Shown: positions 36,502 to 44,560 of the stretch, in pieces | How the letters are laid out: each line of letters opens with the position of its first letter | Numbering within the stretch: the first letter of the stretch is position 1 | Source: Rouxiella sp. WC2420 | GTDB lineage: Bacteria; Pseudomonadota; Gammaproteobacteria; Enterobacterales; Enterobacteriaceae | Reading direction: 5' to 3' | DNA length: 64,000 bases | NCBI RefSeq assembly: GCF_041200025.1 | Contig: NZ_CP165628.1 | Location: forward strand, 992,001 to 1,056,000 | Position numbers and translations under genes: made by a program | The notes under the pieces: model-generated | Seen by the model: the letters and a program-made list of their open reading frames with translations, nothing else | Database searches by the model: none | Told to the model about the DNA's origin: nothing

Positions 36502-36622
36502 ACAACACCGAAGGTGTTTTAGAGAGACACAAAGACTTAAGTTTTGATATTCAGCTTGTTCAAAGATTGATTCTGATGGCTGCCCTGAATAATGGGGAAA
36601 GCGGTTGGAATGAAACAGAATT

Positions 36623-36742
36623 TGCCTGGCGGCAGTAGCGCGGTGGTCCCACCTGACCCCATGCCGAACTCAGAAGTGAAACGCCGTAGCGCCGATGGTA
36701 GTGTGGGGTCTCCCCATGCGAGAGTAGGGAACTGCCAGGCAT
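36623..36742 (+). rRNA. rrf: 5S ribosomal RNA
   Basis: A 120-base 5S from TGCCTGGCGGCAGTAGCG to GGGAACTGCCAGGCAT; the two ends pair as helix I. Confidence 0.97.
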
Positions 36743-36970
36743 CAAATTAAAAGTAGTACTGTGTAGTAGTAGGGCGGTTGCCTGCTCGAGAAGAGAGTAG
36801 GACTAAAAGCAACGCTTTTAGCACGTTGCTTGCAACGGCCCGAAGGGTGTATGACGGAGTCATACATAAACTGCCATGCATCAAATTAGTCTTCAATTCC
36901 CCTGACAAGGAATATTAACGAAGACAAACTGATAACAGACGGATTGTCTGTTGTGAGTGAAAGAACCGGT
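36743..36970 (+). repeat. 5S-tRNA-Asp spacer with a 5S 3'-end duplicate and alternative hairpins
   Basis: The 20 bases at 36730-36749 (5S tail plus flank) recur at 36869-36888 with one mismatch, as AACTGCCATGCATCAAATTA, a probable relic of a deleted second 5S gene. Between them CTAAAAGC-aac-GCTTTTAG (36803-36821) and AGCAACG ... CGTTGCT (36808-36830) are mutually exclusive stems. No gene is seen in the spacer. Confidence 0.65.
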
Positions 36971-37047
36971 GGAGCGGTAGTTCAGTTGGTTAGAATACCT
37001 GCCTGTCACGCAGGGGGTCGCGGGTTCGAGCCCCGTCCGTTCCGCCA
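36971..37047 (+). tRNA. aspU: tRNA-Asp (anticodon GTC), distal gene of the rRNA operon
   Basis: A 77-base cloverleaf with CTGTCACG in the anticodon loop and encoded CCA. Its place after 5S, with dkgB further on, matches aspU at E. coli rrnH. It is identical to the tRNA at 62655-62731. The accessory APE cluster starts 384 bases downstream. Confidence 0.97.
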
Positions 37048-37057
37048 CTAATTGCAT

Positions 37058-37086
37058 AACCCTAGTCGAAAGGCTCAGGGTTTTTT
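37058..37086 (+). terminator. Terminator of the rRNA operon
   Basis: AACCCT (37058-37063) pairs with AGGGTT (37077-37082), with AG/CT adding to the stem and six T's at the end. Confidence 0.9.
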
Positions 37087-37430
37087 GCATTCTAAATCTG
37101 AAAAACACGCGCGTTTATCCCCATTTCTTCCTCTTTCGATAAGATTTTTGACGTTTTAATAAAATTTAAACTTAAAAACTTTATCCCTTAAGCCAATTTT
37201 ATAAACATAATTCTTTAATTTTAATTACTTGAGAAATTAATCAAAAATTATACTTATTTTTAAGTTTATAGTTTATTAAATAATAGAGTATTGATATTTT
37301 CTTACCAAGATCCTGTTAAGATCATATAATAAATCTCGGGTTAGGATTATTCGCAATTACGAGTGCAAGCAGATAAGAAATCTAATACAGTCTGAAGTTA
37401 GACACTTAAGATTCCAAAGCCTGAGGTCAC
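37087..37430 (+). promoter_or_regulatory. AT-rich leader of the aryl polyene cluster with candidate promoter
   Basis: This gene-free stretch is strikingly A/T-rich from about 37130 to 37335, unlike the genes on either side. TTACCA (37302-37307) and consensus TATAAT (37325-37330) are 17 bases apart, a good candidate promoter with a leader of about 95 bases before apeC. The composition suits H-NS-type silencing, an inference. No riboswitch or small gene was recognised. Confidence 0.6.
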
Positions 37431-38132
37431 ATGAATTACTCATTATCGGTACTTGACTGGCAGGCAATTGCACCGGGAGTCAGTACTTCAGAAGCCTGGC
37501 TGCGATGGGCATTTTTACCAGAAAAGAGTAGATTCTGCGGCGAAATAGAAAAGAGCCAGCGTATCCCAATGATGTCTTCGCGCAGAATGAGCCTGGTTAG
37601 TCGCCTGGCGGTAGAAACCTCATTAGCATTGCTGGAAAGGCATCAAATAGACAGGGCCGTGTTTACCAGTCGTCACGGCGAGCTTGAAAGAACCTATAAA
37701 ATTCTTCAGACGTTAGCCCAGGAACAACAGGTTTCACCCACAGATTTTTCTATGTCAGTCCACAATACCGCTGCCGGTTGGGTGACTATTACTGCTAAAA
37801 ATACCTTGCCGGTCACCTCATTAGCTGCCGGAAAAGACAGTTTCCAGCAGGGTATGATTGAAGCGCGGGCCATGCTATCTGTAAAAGGGGTAAATAAAGT
37901 CCTATTAGTGGATTTCGATGGCATCGTTCCCAAACCTTATGATGATATGAGCAGTGCTAACTATTCGCCTTACTGTATTGCGCTGGTATTGTCTCTGGGC
38001 GAGCAATTTAGTTGCCAGCGTATCGCTGAAACTCAGGTTGATGATTTACCGCAGAGCTTAAGTTTTATAAGACATTACCTGCAAAACGACAGCGCATTTT
38101 GCATTAGTGCGGGATCCGGTCAGTGGCTATGA
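37431..38132 (+). CDS. apeC: Beta-ketoacyl synthase-like chain-length factor, aryl polyene cluster
   Basis: This 233-residue protein matches the short ketosynthase N-terminal family found first in APE clusters. It keeps the thiolase-like half (VFTSRHGELERTYKIL) but has SVHNTAAG where ketosynthases have the catalytic Cys, and lacks the His-containing second half. It therefore cannot condense by itself. In the described APE system the equivalent ApeC pairs with the active ketosynthase ApeO as a chain-length-factor-like partner. It is the first gene of the cluster, behind an AT-rich leader, with a weak GAGG ribosome site. Confidence 0.85.
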   Translation: MNYSLSVLDWQAIAPGVSTSEAWLRWAFLPEKSRFCGEIEKSQRIPMMSSRRMSLVSRLAVETSLALLERHQIDRAVFTSRHGELERTYKILQTLAQEQQVSPTDFSMSVHNTAAGWVTITAKNTLPVTSLAAGKDSFQQGMIEARAMLSVKGVNKVLLVDFDGIVPKPYDDMSSANYSPYCIALVLSLGEQFSCQRIAETQVDDLPQSLSFIRHYLQNDSAFCISAGSGQWL

Positions 38133-38163
38133 ACCGCAAGGATTAAATACCGGAAAAAATGAC

Positions 38164-38946
38164 ATGAAACGAGCCAGCCTGATAAACCGCCTGTGGCGCT
38201 GGTTAGCAACCGGGATATTTTTTGTATTTTTCGGAATTGGCGGATTAGTCCTTTCTATCATCTGGTTTACCCTGTTGCGGTTGTTTATAAAAGATCCACA
38301 AAAGCTTAATTTGATGACTTTAAACAGTATAAAAAAGAGTTTTCAGCTGCTTCTTAACTCACTACGTCTAGCCGGTGTAATGAATTATCGTATTGTAGGC
38401 GCAGATCTTTTTAAGCAAGATAAAGGTTGTCTGATAGTCGCTAACCATCCTAGCCTGCTGGATTATGTTTTACTGGCATCCTGCATGCCGCGTTGTGACT
38501 GTATCGTCAAACAGGCATTGCTGAGAAATCCTTTTGTCAGCGGCGTCATTAAGTCAGCCGGGTATCTAATTAACTCAGGATCTGAAGACTTGCTGAATGC
38601 CTGTGAGGAGAGACTGCAAGCAGGTGGTACGATTCTTATTTTTCCAGAAGGGACACGAACAATTCCTGGAGAAGCGCCTGTTTTACAACGAGGTGCAGCC
38701 AATATTGCGCTTAGGGCTGGATGTGAGATTCGTATAGTTTCTATTTCCTGTGAACCACCAATGCTAACCAAACGGGGCCGATGGTACAATGTTCCGCCGG
38801 TTAAACCCCAGTTTGTAATTACAGTTAAAAGCAAAGTAATACCCCAGGATTTTATACAAGCCCGTGACGCTTCGTTGGCTTTGGCAGCAAGACGATTGAC
38901 TCAACATCTGCATTCTGAGTTAGTGTTGAAAAATAACGAGAAATAA
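38164..38946 (+). CDS. apeD: Lysophospholipid-type acyltransferase (LPLAT), aryl polyene cluster
   Basis: The 260-residue product has one or two N-terminal membrane helices (GIFFVFFGIGGLVLSIIWF), then the PlsC-like core: catalytic HX4D as ANHPSLLD and the acceptor-binding FPEGTRT. It probably acylates the glycolipid anchor of the pigment. The ATG at 38164 is chosen because an earlier GTG at 38107 would overlap apeC and add unrelated residues before the membrane helix. The true acceptor is unknown. Confidence 0.83.
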   Translation: MKRASLINRLWRWLATGIFFVFFGIGGLVLSIIWFTLLRLFIKDPQKLNLMTLNSIKKSFQLLLNSLRLAGVMNYRIVGADLFKQDKGCLIVANHPSLLDYVLLASCMPRCDCIVKQALLRNPFVSGVIKSAGYLINSGSEDLLNACEERLQAGGTILIFPEGTRTIPGEAPVLQRGAANIALRAGCEIRIVSISCEPPMLTKRGRWYNVPPVKPQFVITVKSKVIPQDFIQARDASLALAARRLTQHLHSELVLKNNEK

Positions 38947-38949
38947 GCA

Positions 38950-39207
38950 ATGGATCCACTAAGTAACGAAATCAAAATTCTGATCATCGATACCCTCAAT
39001 CTTGAAGGGATGACGCCGGAAGAAATAGACACTGAAGCGGCACTATTTGGCGATGGTTTAGGTCTGGATTCCATTGATGCTCTGGAATTAGGCCTTGCAC
39101 TGAAAAATAAATATGGCGTTGTACTTTCGGCCGAAAGCGAAGAGATGCGCCAGCATTTTTATTCGGTTGCGACGCTCGTACGCTTTATCAATCAAAAATT
39201 AAAATAG
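38950..39207 (+). CDS. apeE: Acyl carrier protein 1, aryl polyene cluster
   Basis: An 85-residue acidic four-helix carrier with the phosphopantetheine Ser41 in GLGLDSIDALEL. It starts three bases after apeD stops. In APE synthesis one carrier receives the aromatic starter and the other chain intermediates; which does which here cannot be told from sequence. It needs activation by the phosphopantetheinyl transferase at 51045. Confidence 0.9.
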   Translation: MDPLSNEIKILIIDTLNLEGMTPEEIDTEAALFGDGLGLDSIDALELGLALKNKYGVVLSAESEEMRQHFYSVATLVRFINQKLK

Positions 39208-39242
39208 TATTTAAACGAAACAAAATTTCCTGAGAAGGTTGT

Positions 39243-39497
39243 ATGCAGAAGCCAGAAATTTATCAACAAATTAGCGAACTTTTAGTCAAGTTATTCGAGC
39301 TTGATGCTGATGACATCACGCCAGAATCGCGACTGTATGAAGACCTCGATTTAGACAGTATCGATGCCGTCGATTTGGTGGTGCACCTGCAAAAAATCAC
39401 CGGCAAGAAAATCAAGCCTGAAATCTTTAAATCTGTGAAAACAGTTCAAGACGTCGTTGACGCCATTGACGTACTGATCAAAACCGAACAACAGTAA
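39243..39497 (+). CDS. apeF: Acyl carrier protein 2, aryl polyene cluster
   Basis: An 84-residue carrier with Ser39 in LDLDSIDAVDLVVHL. It is clearly different from the preceding carrier (DSID core shared, flanks divergent), so the pair are old paralogues, not a recent duplication. A good GAGAAGG ribosome site precedes its ATG. Confidence 0.9.
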   Translation: MQKPEIYQQISELLVKLFELDADDITPESRLYEDLDLDSIDAVDLVVHLQKITGKKIKPEIFKSVKTVQDVVDAIDVLIKTEQQ

Positions 39498-39504
39498 TCA
39501 GACA

Positions 39505-40093
39505 ATGACTGAAGGTCGTTTAACTCCAAGTTCTCGCCTGTCAGCCTGTTTGCAAGTGATAACGGTAATCGTGGTCATTGCTTATCCGCTCGTGGTTTGG
39601 CTGGGTTTGAAAACTTGGGGAGAGCGTTCTTGCGCCAGTTCTAGTAATGATATTTATTCTCCGCTTGCTGACTTTTCGCGGGAAACTAACCCAGTTGACC
39701 ACTTTGGGAAGGACAGTAGCGATTACGGGCATTGCGCTTGGGTCTGCCAGTTGGCTGCTGCATGAAACGCAAATGCTGCTCTATTACCCGGTAGTGGTGA
39801 ATGCCCTGTTGCTAGTGTTATTTGGTTATTCGCTTTTTGTTTCGCCCCCCATCGTGGAGCGACTGGCCAGACTCTCTCAGCCTGATTTGCCGCCCCGAGG
39901 TGTTAAATATACGAGACGAGTGACGCAAGTCTGGTGTGCTTTTTTCATCATTAATGGTTCCATAGCACTCTTTACCTGCCTTTTCGGGGATATAGCGGTT
40001 TGGACCTTATATAATGGCGGTATCAGCTATCTGCTGATCGGTTTATTAATGGGTATTGAATGGACAGTCAGAAGATGGATCCAGCGTGTTTAA
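39505..40093 (+). pseudogene. apeG: COG4648-type membrane protein of the aryl polyene cluster, apparent frameshift
   Basis: The N-terminal part reads from ATG 39505 (ITVIVVIAYPLVVWLGLKTW) but runs out of homology near 39628. The rest continues one frame over, from about 39629, as LAPVLVMIFILRLLTF to the stop at 40093. Skipping one base in GCGTTCTTGCG (about 39624-39634) gives one continuous membrane protein of about 195 residues with five or six helices, the usual family size. Either the gene is broken, the base is a sequencing error, or decoding shifts by one. Homologues lie at this place in APE clusters; the role is unknown. Confidence 0.75.
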
Positions 40094-41460
40094 TACTGCC
40101 GATGGAACAATGGCTGACTTCAATAGCCGATACTGACTCGCTAGTTGCCTGGAGTCGTACGCAGCGCTGGCAGCAAAGTGACTTTCGTTTTGACGTGAGT
40201 CAGTTGCTTCAGCGCCTAAAGAACCTGCCACATAAACGCTGGGCACTGTGTTTTGATAACAGTTACCACTTTGCCGTGGCGATGCTGGCGACCCTTTATA
40301 GTGGCAAAATACCTGTGCTGCCGGGGCATCAGCGCCAATCGCTTTTGGAAGAGCAGCTGTCCGAGTTCGACGCACTGCTGACAGACTGTTCGCTAAGCCT
40401 GCCGTGCCCAACGCTTTTGCTCCCGATTACTTTTTCGGATGAAAATTCGCTTGCTGAAAACGACAGTCTCATTCCATTGCCTGAATTTCCTGCTACGGCT
40501 TCAGTGGTGCTGTTTACCTCTGGCTCGACCGGCAAACCGCAAAAAATCACGAAAACGATAACCAGTTTGCAAACTGAAAGCCGCTGGCTTGCCCAGCGCT
40601 GGGGCCTGAGTCTGCGTAAGGGACGTTTGGCAGCAACCGTTTCGTCTCAGCATATGTATGGTCTCACTTTTCGTTTTATGCTGCCGTTAAGTCTGAGAGT
40701 GCCTTTTTTCGCAGAAAATCTGGAGGTCCACGAGCAGTTGGTTGCCATGGCACAGCAGTTCCCTTTGACTGTCATCAGTAGTCCGGCCTTTTTACAACGA
40801 CTTGACCCTTATCTCGAAAAGGTAAAATGCCAGCAGGTATTCTCAGCGGGCGGCCCTCTTTCTGTCGAAACCGCAGCGCACGTACAGCAGCTTTGTGGTG
40901 TCTGTCCAGTTGATATTTATGGCACTAGTGAAACCGGGATTCTTGCCAGTCGGCAGCAACGGTTATCTGAAACTCCGTGGACATTATTCGATGGCGTCGA
41001 GCTGTTATTCGAAAATAATAGTCCTACTCGTGCAGTCTCGGAATTAATCCCACAGCCAGAAGGCATTCCGTTAAGTGATAATTTGCGAATAGCTGATAAT
41101 AACCGACAGTTTCATTTGCTGGGTCGGCAGGATCGCATCGTCAAGATTGCCGAACAGCGACTCTCCCTTGATGAGATAGAGCAGCGATTATGTCAGCTTC
41201 CTACAGTAGCAAAGGCTTGTGTGCTGCAAATTGAGAAGAAAGATCGGTCTTATGTTGCTGCCGTGATAGTGCTAAGCGCTACAGGGGCTGAACTGCTAGG
41301 CAAAGAGTCGCAGGTTGCATTAACTCAGGGATTACGCCAATCTCTGCGAGGCTGGCTTGCTCCTGTTGCAATACCGCGATTTTGGCGTGTGATTCAATTT
41401 ATCCCCATGAATTTACAAGGTAAAATAATTTATTCCGAACTGCGGGAACTGTTTTTATGA
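40060..41460 (+). CDS. apeH: AMP-dependent aryl acid ligase, aryl polyene cluster
   Basis: This 466-residue ANL-superfamily enzyme should adenylate the aromatic starter acid and load it on a carrier protein. It shows the P-loop VVLFTSGSTGKPQK (about residues 149-162), then SAGGPLS, YGTSETG and the LLGRQDRIVKIAEQRLSLDEIE hinge and C-terminal lid (seen as GRQDRIVKIAEQR). It is shorter than acyl-CoA synthetases at the N-terminus. The start overlaps apeG by 34 bases; ATG at 40075 is an alternative. Reported APE systems use 4-hydroxybenzoate or related acids. Confidence 0.86.
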   Translation: MDSQKMDPACLILPMEQWLTSIADTDSLVAWSRTQRWQQSDFRFDVSQLLQRLKNLPHKRWALCFDNSYHFAVAMLATLYSGKIPVLPGHQRQSLLEEQLSEFDALLTDCSLSLPCPTLLLPITFSDENSLAENDSLIPLPEFPATASVVLFTSGSTGKPQKITKTITSLQTESRWLAQRWGLSLRKGRLAATVSSQHMYGLTFRFMLPLSLRVPFFAENLEVHEQLVAMAQQFPLTVISSPAFLQRLDPYLEKVKCQQVFSAGGPLSVETAAHVQQLCGVCPVDIYGTSETGILASRQQRLSETPWTLFDGVELLFENNSPTRAVSELIPQPEGIPLSDNLRIADNNRQFHLLGRQDRIVKIAEQRLSLDEIEQRLCQLPTVAKACVLQIEKKDRSYVAAVIVLSATGAELLGKESQVALTQGLRQSLRGWLAPVAIPRFWRVIQFIPMNLQGKIIYSELRELFL

Positions 41461-41798
41461 TGCTCCCACTGGTATTGAGTAAACACTGTCTTGACCATAG
41501 CTTGATGCTTGAACTGCAGCTGCCTGCCGATCTTTTCTGGTTTAAAGGACATTTTCCCGGACAACCCATTTTACCCGGAGTCAGTCAGCTCAACTGGGTG
41601 ATACATTTCGCCCGCCAGGATCTTGGCGTAATCAATAATTTTGCCGGATTTGACGTGATCAAGTTTCAGCGGCCGTTGTTGCCAGAGCAGAAAGTATCGC
41701 TATCGATAGAATGGCTTCAGGATAAAAATAAACTGATTTTCAGTTTCGATAGCGGTGAGCGGCAGGCCAGCAGCGGGAAGATTAACCTATGCCCCTGA
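41457..41798 (+). CDS. apeI: Hot-dog 3-hydroxyacyl-ACP dehydratase ApeI
   Basis: A 113-residue single hot-dog domain with WFKGHFPGQPILPGVSQ, where His32 aligns with the FabZ/FabA catalytic His. It dehydrates beta-hydroxyacyl intermediates to build the conjugated polyene, in the described system as a heterodimer with ApeP. It overlaps apeH by four bases and apeJ by ten, so translation is coupled on both sides. Confidence 0.86.
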   Translation: MMLPLVLSKHCLDHSLMLELQLPADLFWFKGHFPGQPILPGVSQLNWVIHFARQDLGVINNFAGFDVIKFQRPLLPEQKVSLSIEWLQDKNKLIFSFDSGERQASSGKINLCP

Positions 41799-43513
41799 AA
41801 GCGCCATTCCGCCCGTGTATTCTCATTCCTTGCTTTAACCACGGCGGCACGATGTCTGCGGTGTTAGCAAACATTGAGCCTTTTAATTTTCCCTGTATCG
41901 TGGTCGACGATGGTAGCGACAGTAAAACGGCAACAGAACTCGACCGCCTGACCGCACAGTATTCATGGGTAACTCTACTGAGGATGGCGCAAAATCGCGG
42001 CAAAGGGGCGGCGGTAATGAGGGGCATGAGCGAAGCCGCCAGGATGGGCTTTAGCCATGCCTTGCAGGTAGATGCTGACGGTCAGCATCAGCTGAGCGAT
42101 ATCCCCAAACTTCTTAAACAGGCCGAGGAATTCCCCGAGTTTCTGATTTCTGGCAAGCCGCTTTATGATGACTCGGTGCCAAAATCACGTCTGTATGGGC
42201 GCTATGTCACTCATTTTTGGGTTTGGATCGAAACTCTATCGTTTTCGTTGCAAGACAGTATGTGCGGATTTCGCGTTTATCCTCTGCGACCGGCGCTGGC
42301 CCTGATGCAGCAGCATACAATTGGCGAGCGAATGGATTTCGATACCGAAATTATGGTGCGATTGTATTGGCAAGGCACGCGCAGCCGCTTTATTCCCACT
42401 CAAGTGATTTATCCGCCTGACGGTCTGTCGCATTTTGATGCGCTAAAAGACAATCTGCGCATTTCATGGATGCATACCAGGCTCTTTTTAGGCATGTTGC
42501 CACGGATCCCCAAACTACTGCGATTGCGCAACAGCGCCAGCCGCGATCCTCACTGGTCTAAAACCCAGGAGCGTAAAGGGCTGTGGGGTATTCGCCTGAT
42601 GATGAACGTTTATCGCGTGCTGGGACGGCAGAGCTTTCAACTGCTGCTTTATCCAGTAATTGGCTATTTTTGGCTGTCCGGAGCACGTCAGCGCCGTGCA
42701 TCTAAAGATTACCTGCGGCGTTTATCTGATTTCGCTGCGACTCGCGGTGTCACGTTACCTTATCGATTAAGCAGTTTTCGGCATTTTATGCGTTTCGGCG
42801 AGGCGATGCTCAGTAAGCTGGCGACTTGGCGGGGTGACACGCGGCTCGGGCGCGATGCGATACTGGTCGATAATGGACGCTGTGAGGCGCAAATCACGAC
42901 CGGAAAAGGCACGCTGATTATTGCTTCCCATCTGGGTGATATTGAATCCTGCCGCGCGCTTGGCGAGTTGGACCAGAATGTTAAAGTGAATGCGCTCGTG
43001 TTTACTCAACACGCTGAAAGATTCAATCAGGTGATGAAAGAAATCAATCCGCAGGCTAACGTCAACCTCATCCAAGTGGCGAATATGGGGCCAGAAACCG
43101 CAATTCTGCTGCGTGAAAAATTAGACCGCGGTGAATGGGTGGCAATTGTCGGCGATCGTACGTCGGCAGGTGGTTATCAGCGTGGCGGGCAACAGCGGCT
43201 GATTTTTTCCGATTTTCTTGGCTCTCCGGCGGCGTTTCCGCAAGGGCCTTTCATTCTGGCGGCAGCCTTGCGCGTGCCGGTATTTTTGATGTTTGGCATC
43301 ATGCAGCAGAAAAAATTGAATATCTATTTTGAACCTTTTGCCGATCCGCTGCTGATCCCACGCGCGGCGCGGCAACAAAGTTTACAGGGTATTATCGACA
43401 GCTATGCCCGTCGCCTCGAGCATTACAGCCTGCTCGCACCTCATGACTGGTTCAATTTTTACGATTTTTGGCAGCATCGCGAAGATGTGCCCGTTGATAG
43501 AGAGTCTGATTGA
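41789..43513 (+). CDS. apeJ: Glycosyltransferase family 2 / LpxL-type acyltransferase fusion
   Basis: The 574-residue protein joins two enzymes. Residues about 8-240 are a GT2 domain with CILIPCFNHGG, VVDDGSDSK and the metal-binding LQVDADGQHQ. Residues about 290-574 resemble LpxL lauroyltransferases, with LYPVIGYFWLSGARQRRAS and the HX4E pair in SHLGDIES. It likely adds a sugar and a fatty acyl chain to make the membrane-anchored APE lipid. The fusion is characteristic of APE clusters. The exact sugar and acyl chain are unknown. Confidence 0.85.
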   Translation: MPLKAPFRPCILIPCFNHGGTMSAVLANIEPFNFPCIVVDDGSDSKTATELDRLTAQYSWVTLLRMAQNRGKGAAVMRGMSEAARMGFSHALQVDADGQHQLSDIPKLLKQAEEFPEFLISGKPLYDDSVPKSRLYGRYVTHFWVWIETLSFSLQDSMCGFRVYPLRPALALMQQHTIGERMDFDTEIMVRLYWQGTRSRFIPTQVIYPPDGLSHFDALKDNLRISWMHTRLFLGMLPRIPKLLRLRNSASRDPHWSKTQERKGLWGIRLMMNVYRVLGRQSFQLLLYPVIGYFWLSGARQRRASKDYLRRLSDFAATRGVTLPYRLSSFRHFMRFGEAMLSKLATWRGDTRLGRDAILVDNGRCEAQITTGKGTLIIASHLGDIESCRALGELDQNVKVNALVFTQHAERFNQVMKEINPQANVNLIQVANMGPETAILLREKLDRGEWVAIVGDRTSAGGYQRGGQQRLIFSDFLGSPAAFPQGPFILAAALRVPVFLMFGIMQQKKLNIYFEPFADPLLIPRAARQQSLQGIIDSYARRLEHYSLLAPHDWFNFYDFWQHREDVPVDRESD

Positions 43514-43514
43514 A

Positions 43515-43958
43515 ATGGCCGAGAAAAAAGATCTGCGTTTATCCGATCCTCGTTTCACTACACGCGTTGAGATAACCATCCCTTTTCACGATGTTGACCC
43601 CATGGGCGTAGTTTGGCACGGCAATTATTTTCGCTATTTCGAGGTTGCTCGCGAGGCGCTGCTTAAGCAGTTTGCTTACGGCTATCGCGAGATGGAAGCC
43701 TCAGGCTATGTCTGGCCGATTGTCGATACGCGCGTGAAGTACAGCGGGCCGGTCACCTTTGAGCAGCAGATTATTGTGCAGGCGGAAGTGACAGAGTTCG
43801 AAAACCGTTTGCGAATTGACTATCAGATTTTCGATTTACAAACCGGCAAACGCACCACCAGCGGCTATACGCTGCAAGTTGCAGTTCACATCGAAAGCAA
43901 AGAGATGTGTTTTGTTTCGCCGCCAGTTTTATTCGATAAAATGGGGATCAGTCAGTGA
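43515..43958 (+). CDS. apeK: 4HBT-type acyl thioesterase
   Basis: A 147-residue hot-dog thioesterase with HDVDPMGVVWHGNYFRYFE, holding the family catalytic Asp and the helix that binds the thioester. It could release finished or stalled polyene acyl groups from the carrier. ATG 43515 begins one base after the apeJ stop, giving MAEKKDLRL; longer in-frame starts lie inside apeJ. It ends overlapping apeL by four bases. Confidence 0.86.
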   Translation: MAEKKDLRLSDPRFTTRVEITIPFHDVDPMGVVWHGNYFRYFEVAREALLKQFAYGYREMEASGYVWPIVDTRVKYSGPVTFEQQIIVQAEVTEFENRLRIDYQIFDLQTGKRTTSGYTLQVAVHIESKEMCFVSPPVLFDKMGISQ

Positions 43959-44560
43959 TGCGTTTTCTATTGACAATTATCGCTTTAGTTAGCTTAAGCG
44001 CACAGGCCGTGACTCTCGACCAGCTTCAGCAGCGCTTTAGTCAACAACCGGTGCTGCGCGCTGAATTTAGCCAGCAGCGCAGCGTCAGCGGAATGGATCA
44101 GAAGCTCAATTCAAGCGGAAATTTGCTGATTTCACGCAGCGATGGTCTCTGGTGGCAGCAACAAAAACCCTTTCCGCTGAGCCTGTTACTGACAGACAGT
44201 AAAATGGTGCAAACTATGGCTGGTCAGGCGCCGCAGGTGGTGACAGCGCAAAATAACCCGCAAATGTTCCAGTTTAACTCGCTGCTAACGGCGCTTTTTC
44301 ATGCCGATCATCGGGCGTTGGAGCAAAACTTTACCCTGAATTTCAGCGATCTTGGGCAGGGCAACTGGAGGCTGGTGCTTGAACCTAAAACCTCACCTTT
44401 AAACCGTCTATTCAAAACGATCACTTTAGATGGCCAAAATTATCTGAATAATATCGATATCAATGACATGCAGGGCGACAGCACGAAAATTCGCTTCTTT
44501 AATCAACGTACCGAGCCTAAGACTTTAACTGATGCCGAGAAGCAGCATTTTTCTTCCTGA
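43955..44560 (+). CDS. apeL: LolA-like periplasmic carrier protein
   Basis: The 201-residue product has a signal peptide (MMRFLLTIIALVSLSAQA) and a LolA-like half-barrel: LRAEFSQQRSV, SGNLLISRSDGLWWQQQKPF and FNSLLTALF. LolA carries lipoproteins across the periplasm, so this protein may ferry the APE lipid from the exporter to the outer membrane, an inference from context. It overlaps apeK by four and apeM by 29 bases. Confidence 0.85.
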   Translation: MMRFLLTIIALVSLSAQAVTLDQLQQRFSQQPVLRAEFSQQRSVSGMDQKLNSSGNLLISRSDGLWWQQQKPFPLSLLLTDSKMVQTMAGQAPQVVTAQNNPQMFQFNSLLTALFHADHRALEQNFTLNFSDLGQGNWRLVLEPKTSPLNRLFKTITLDGQNYLNNIDINDMQGDSTKIRFFNQRTEPKTLTDAEKQHFSS

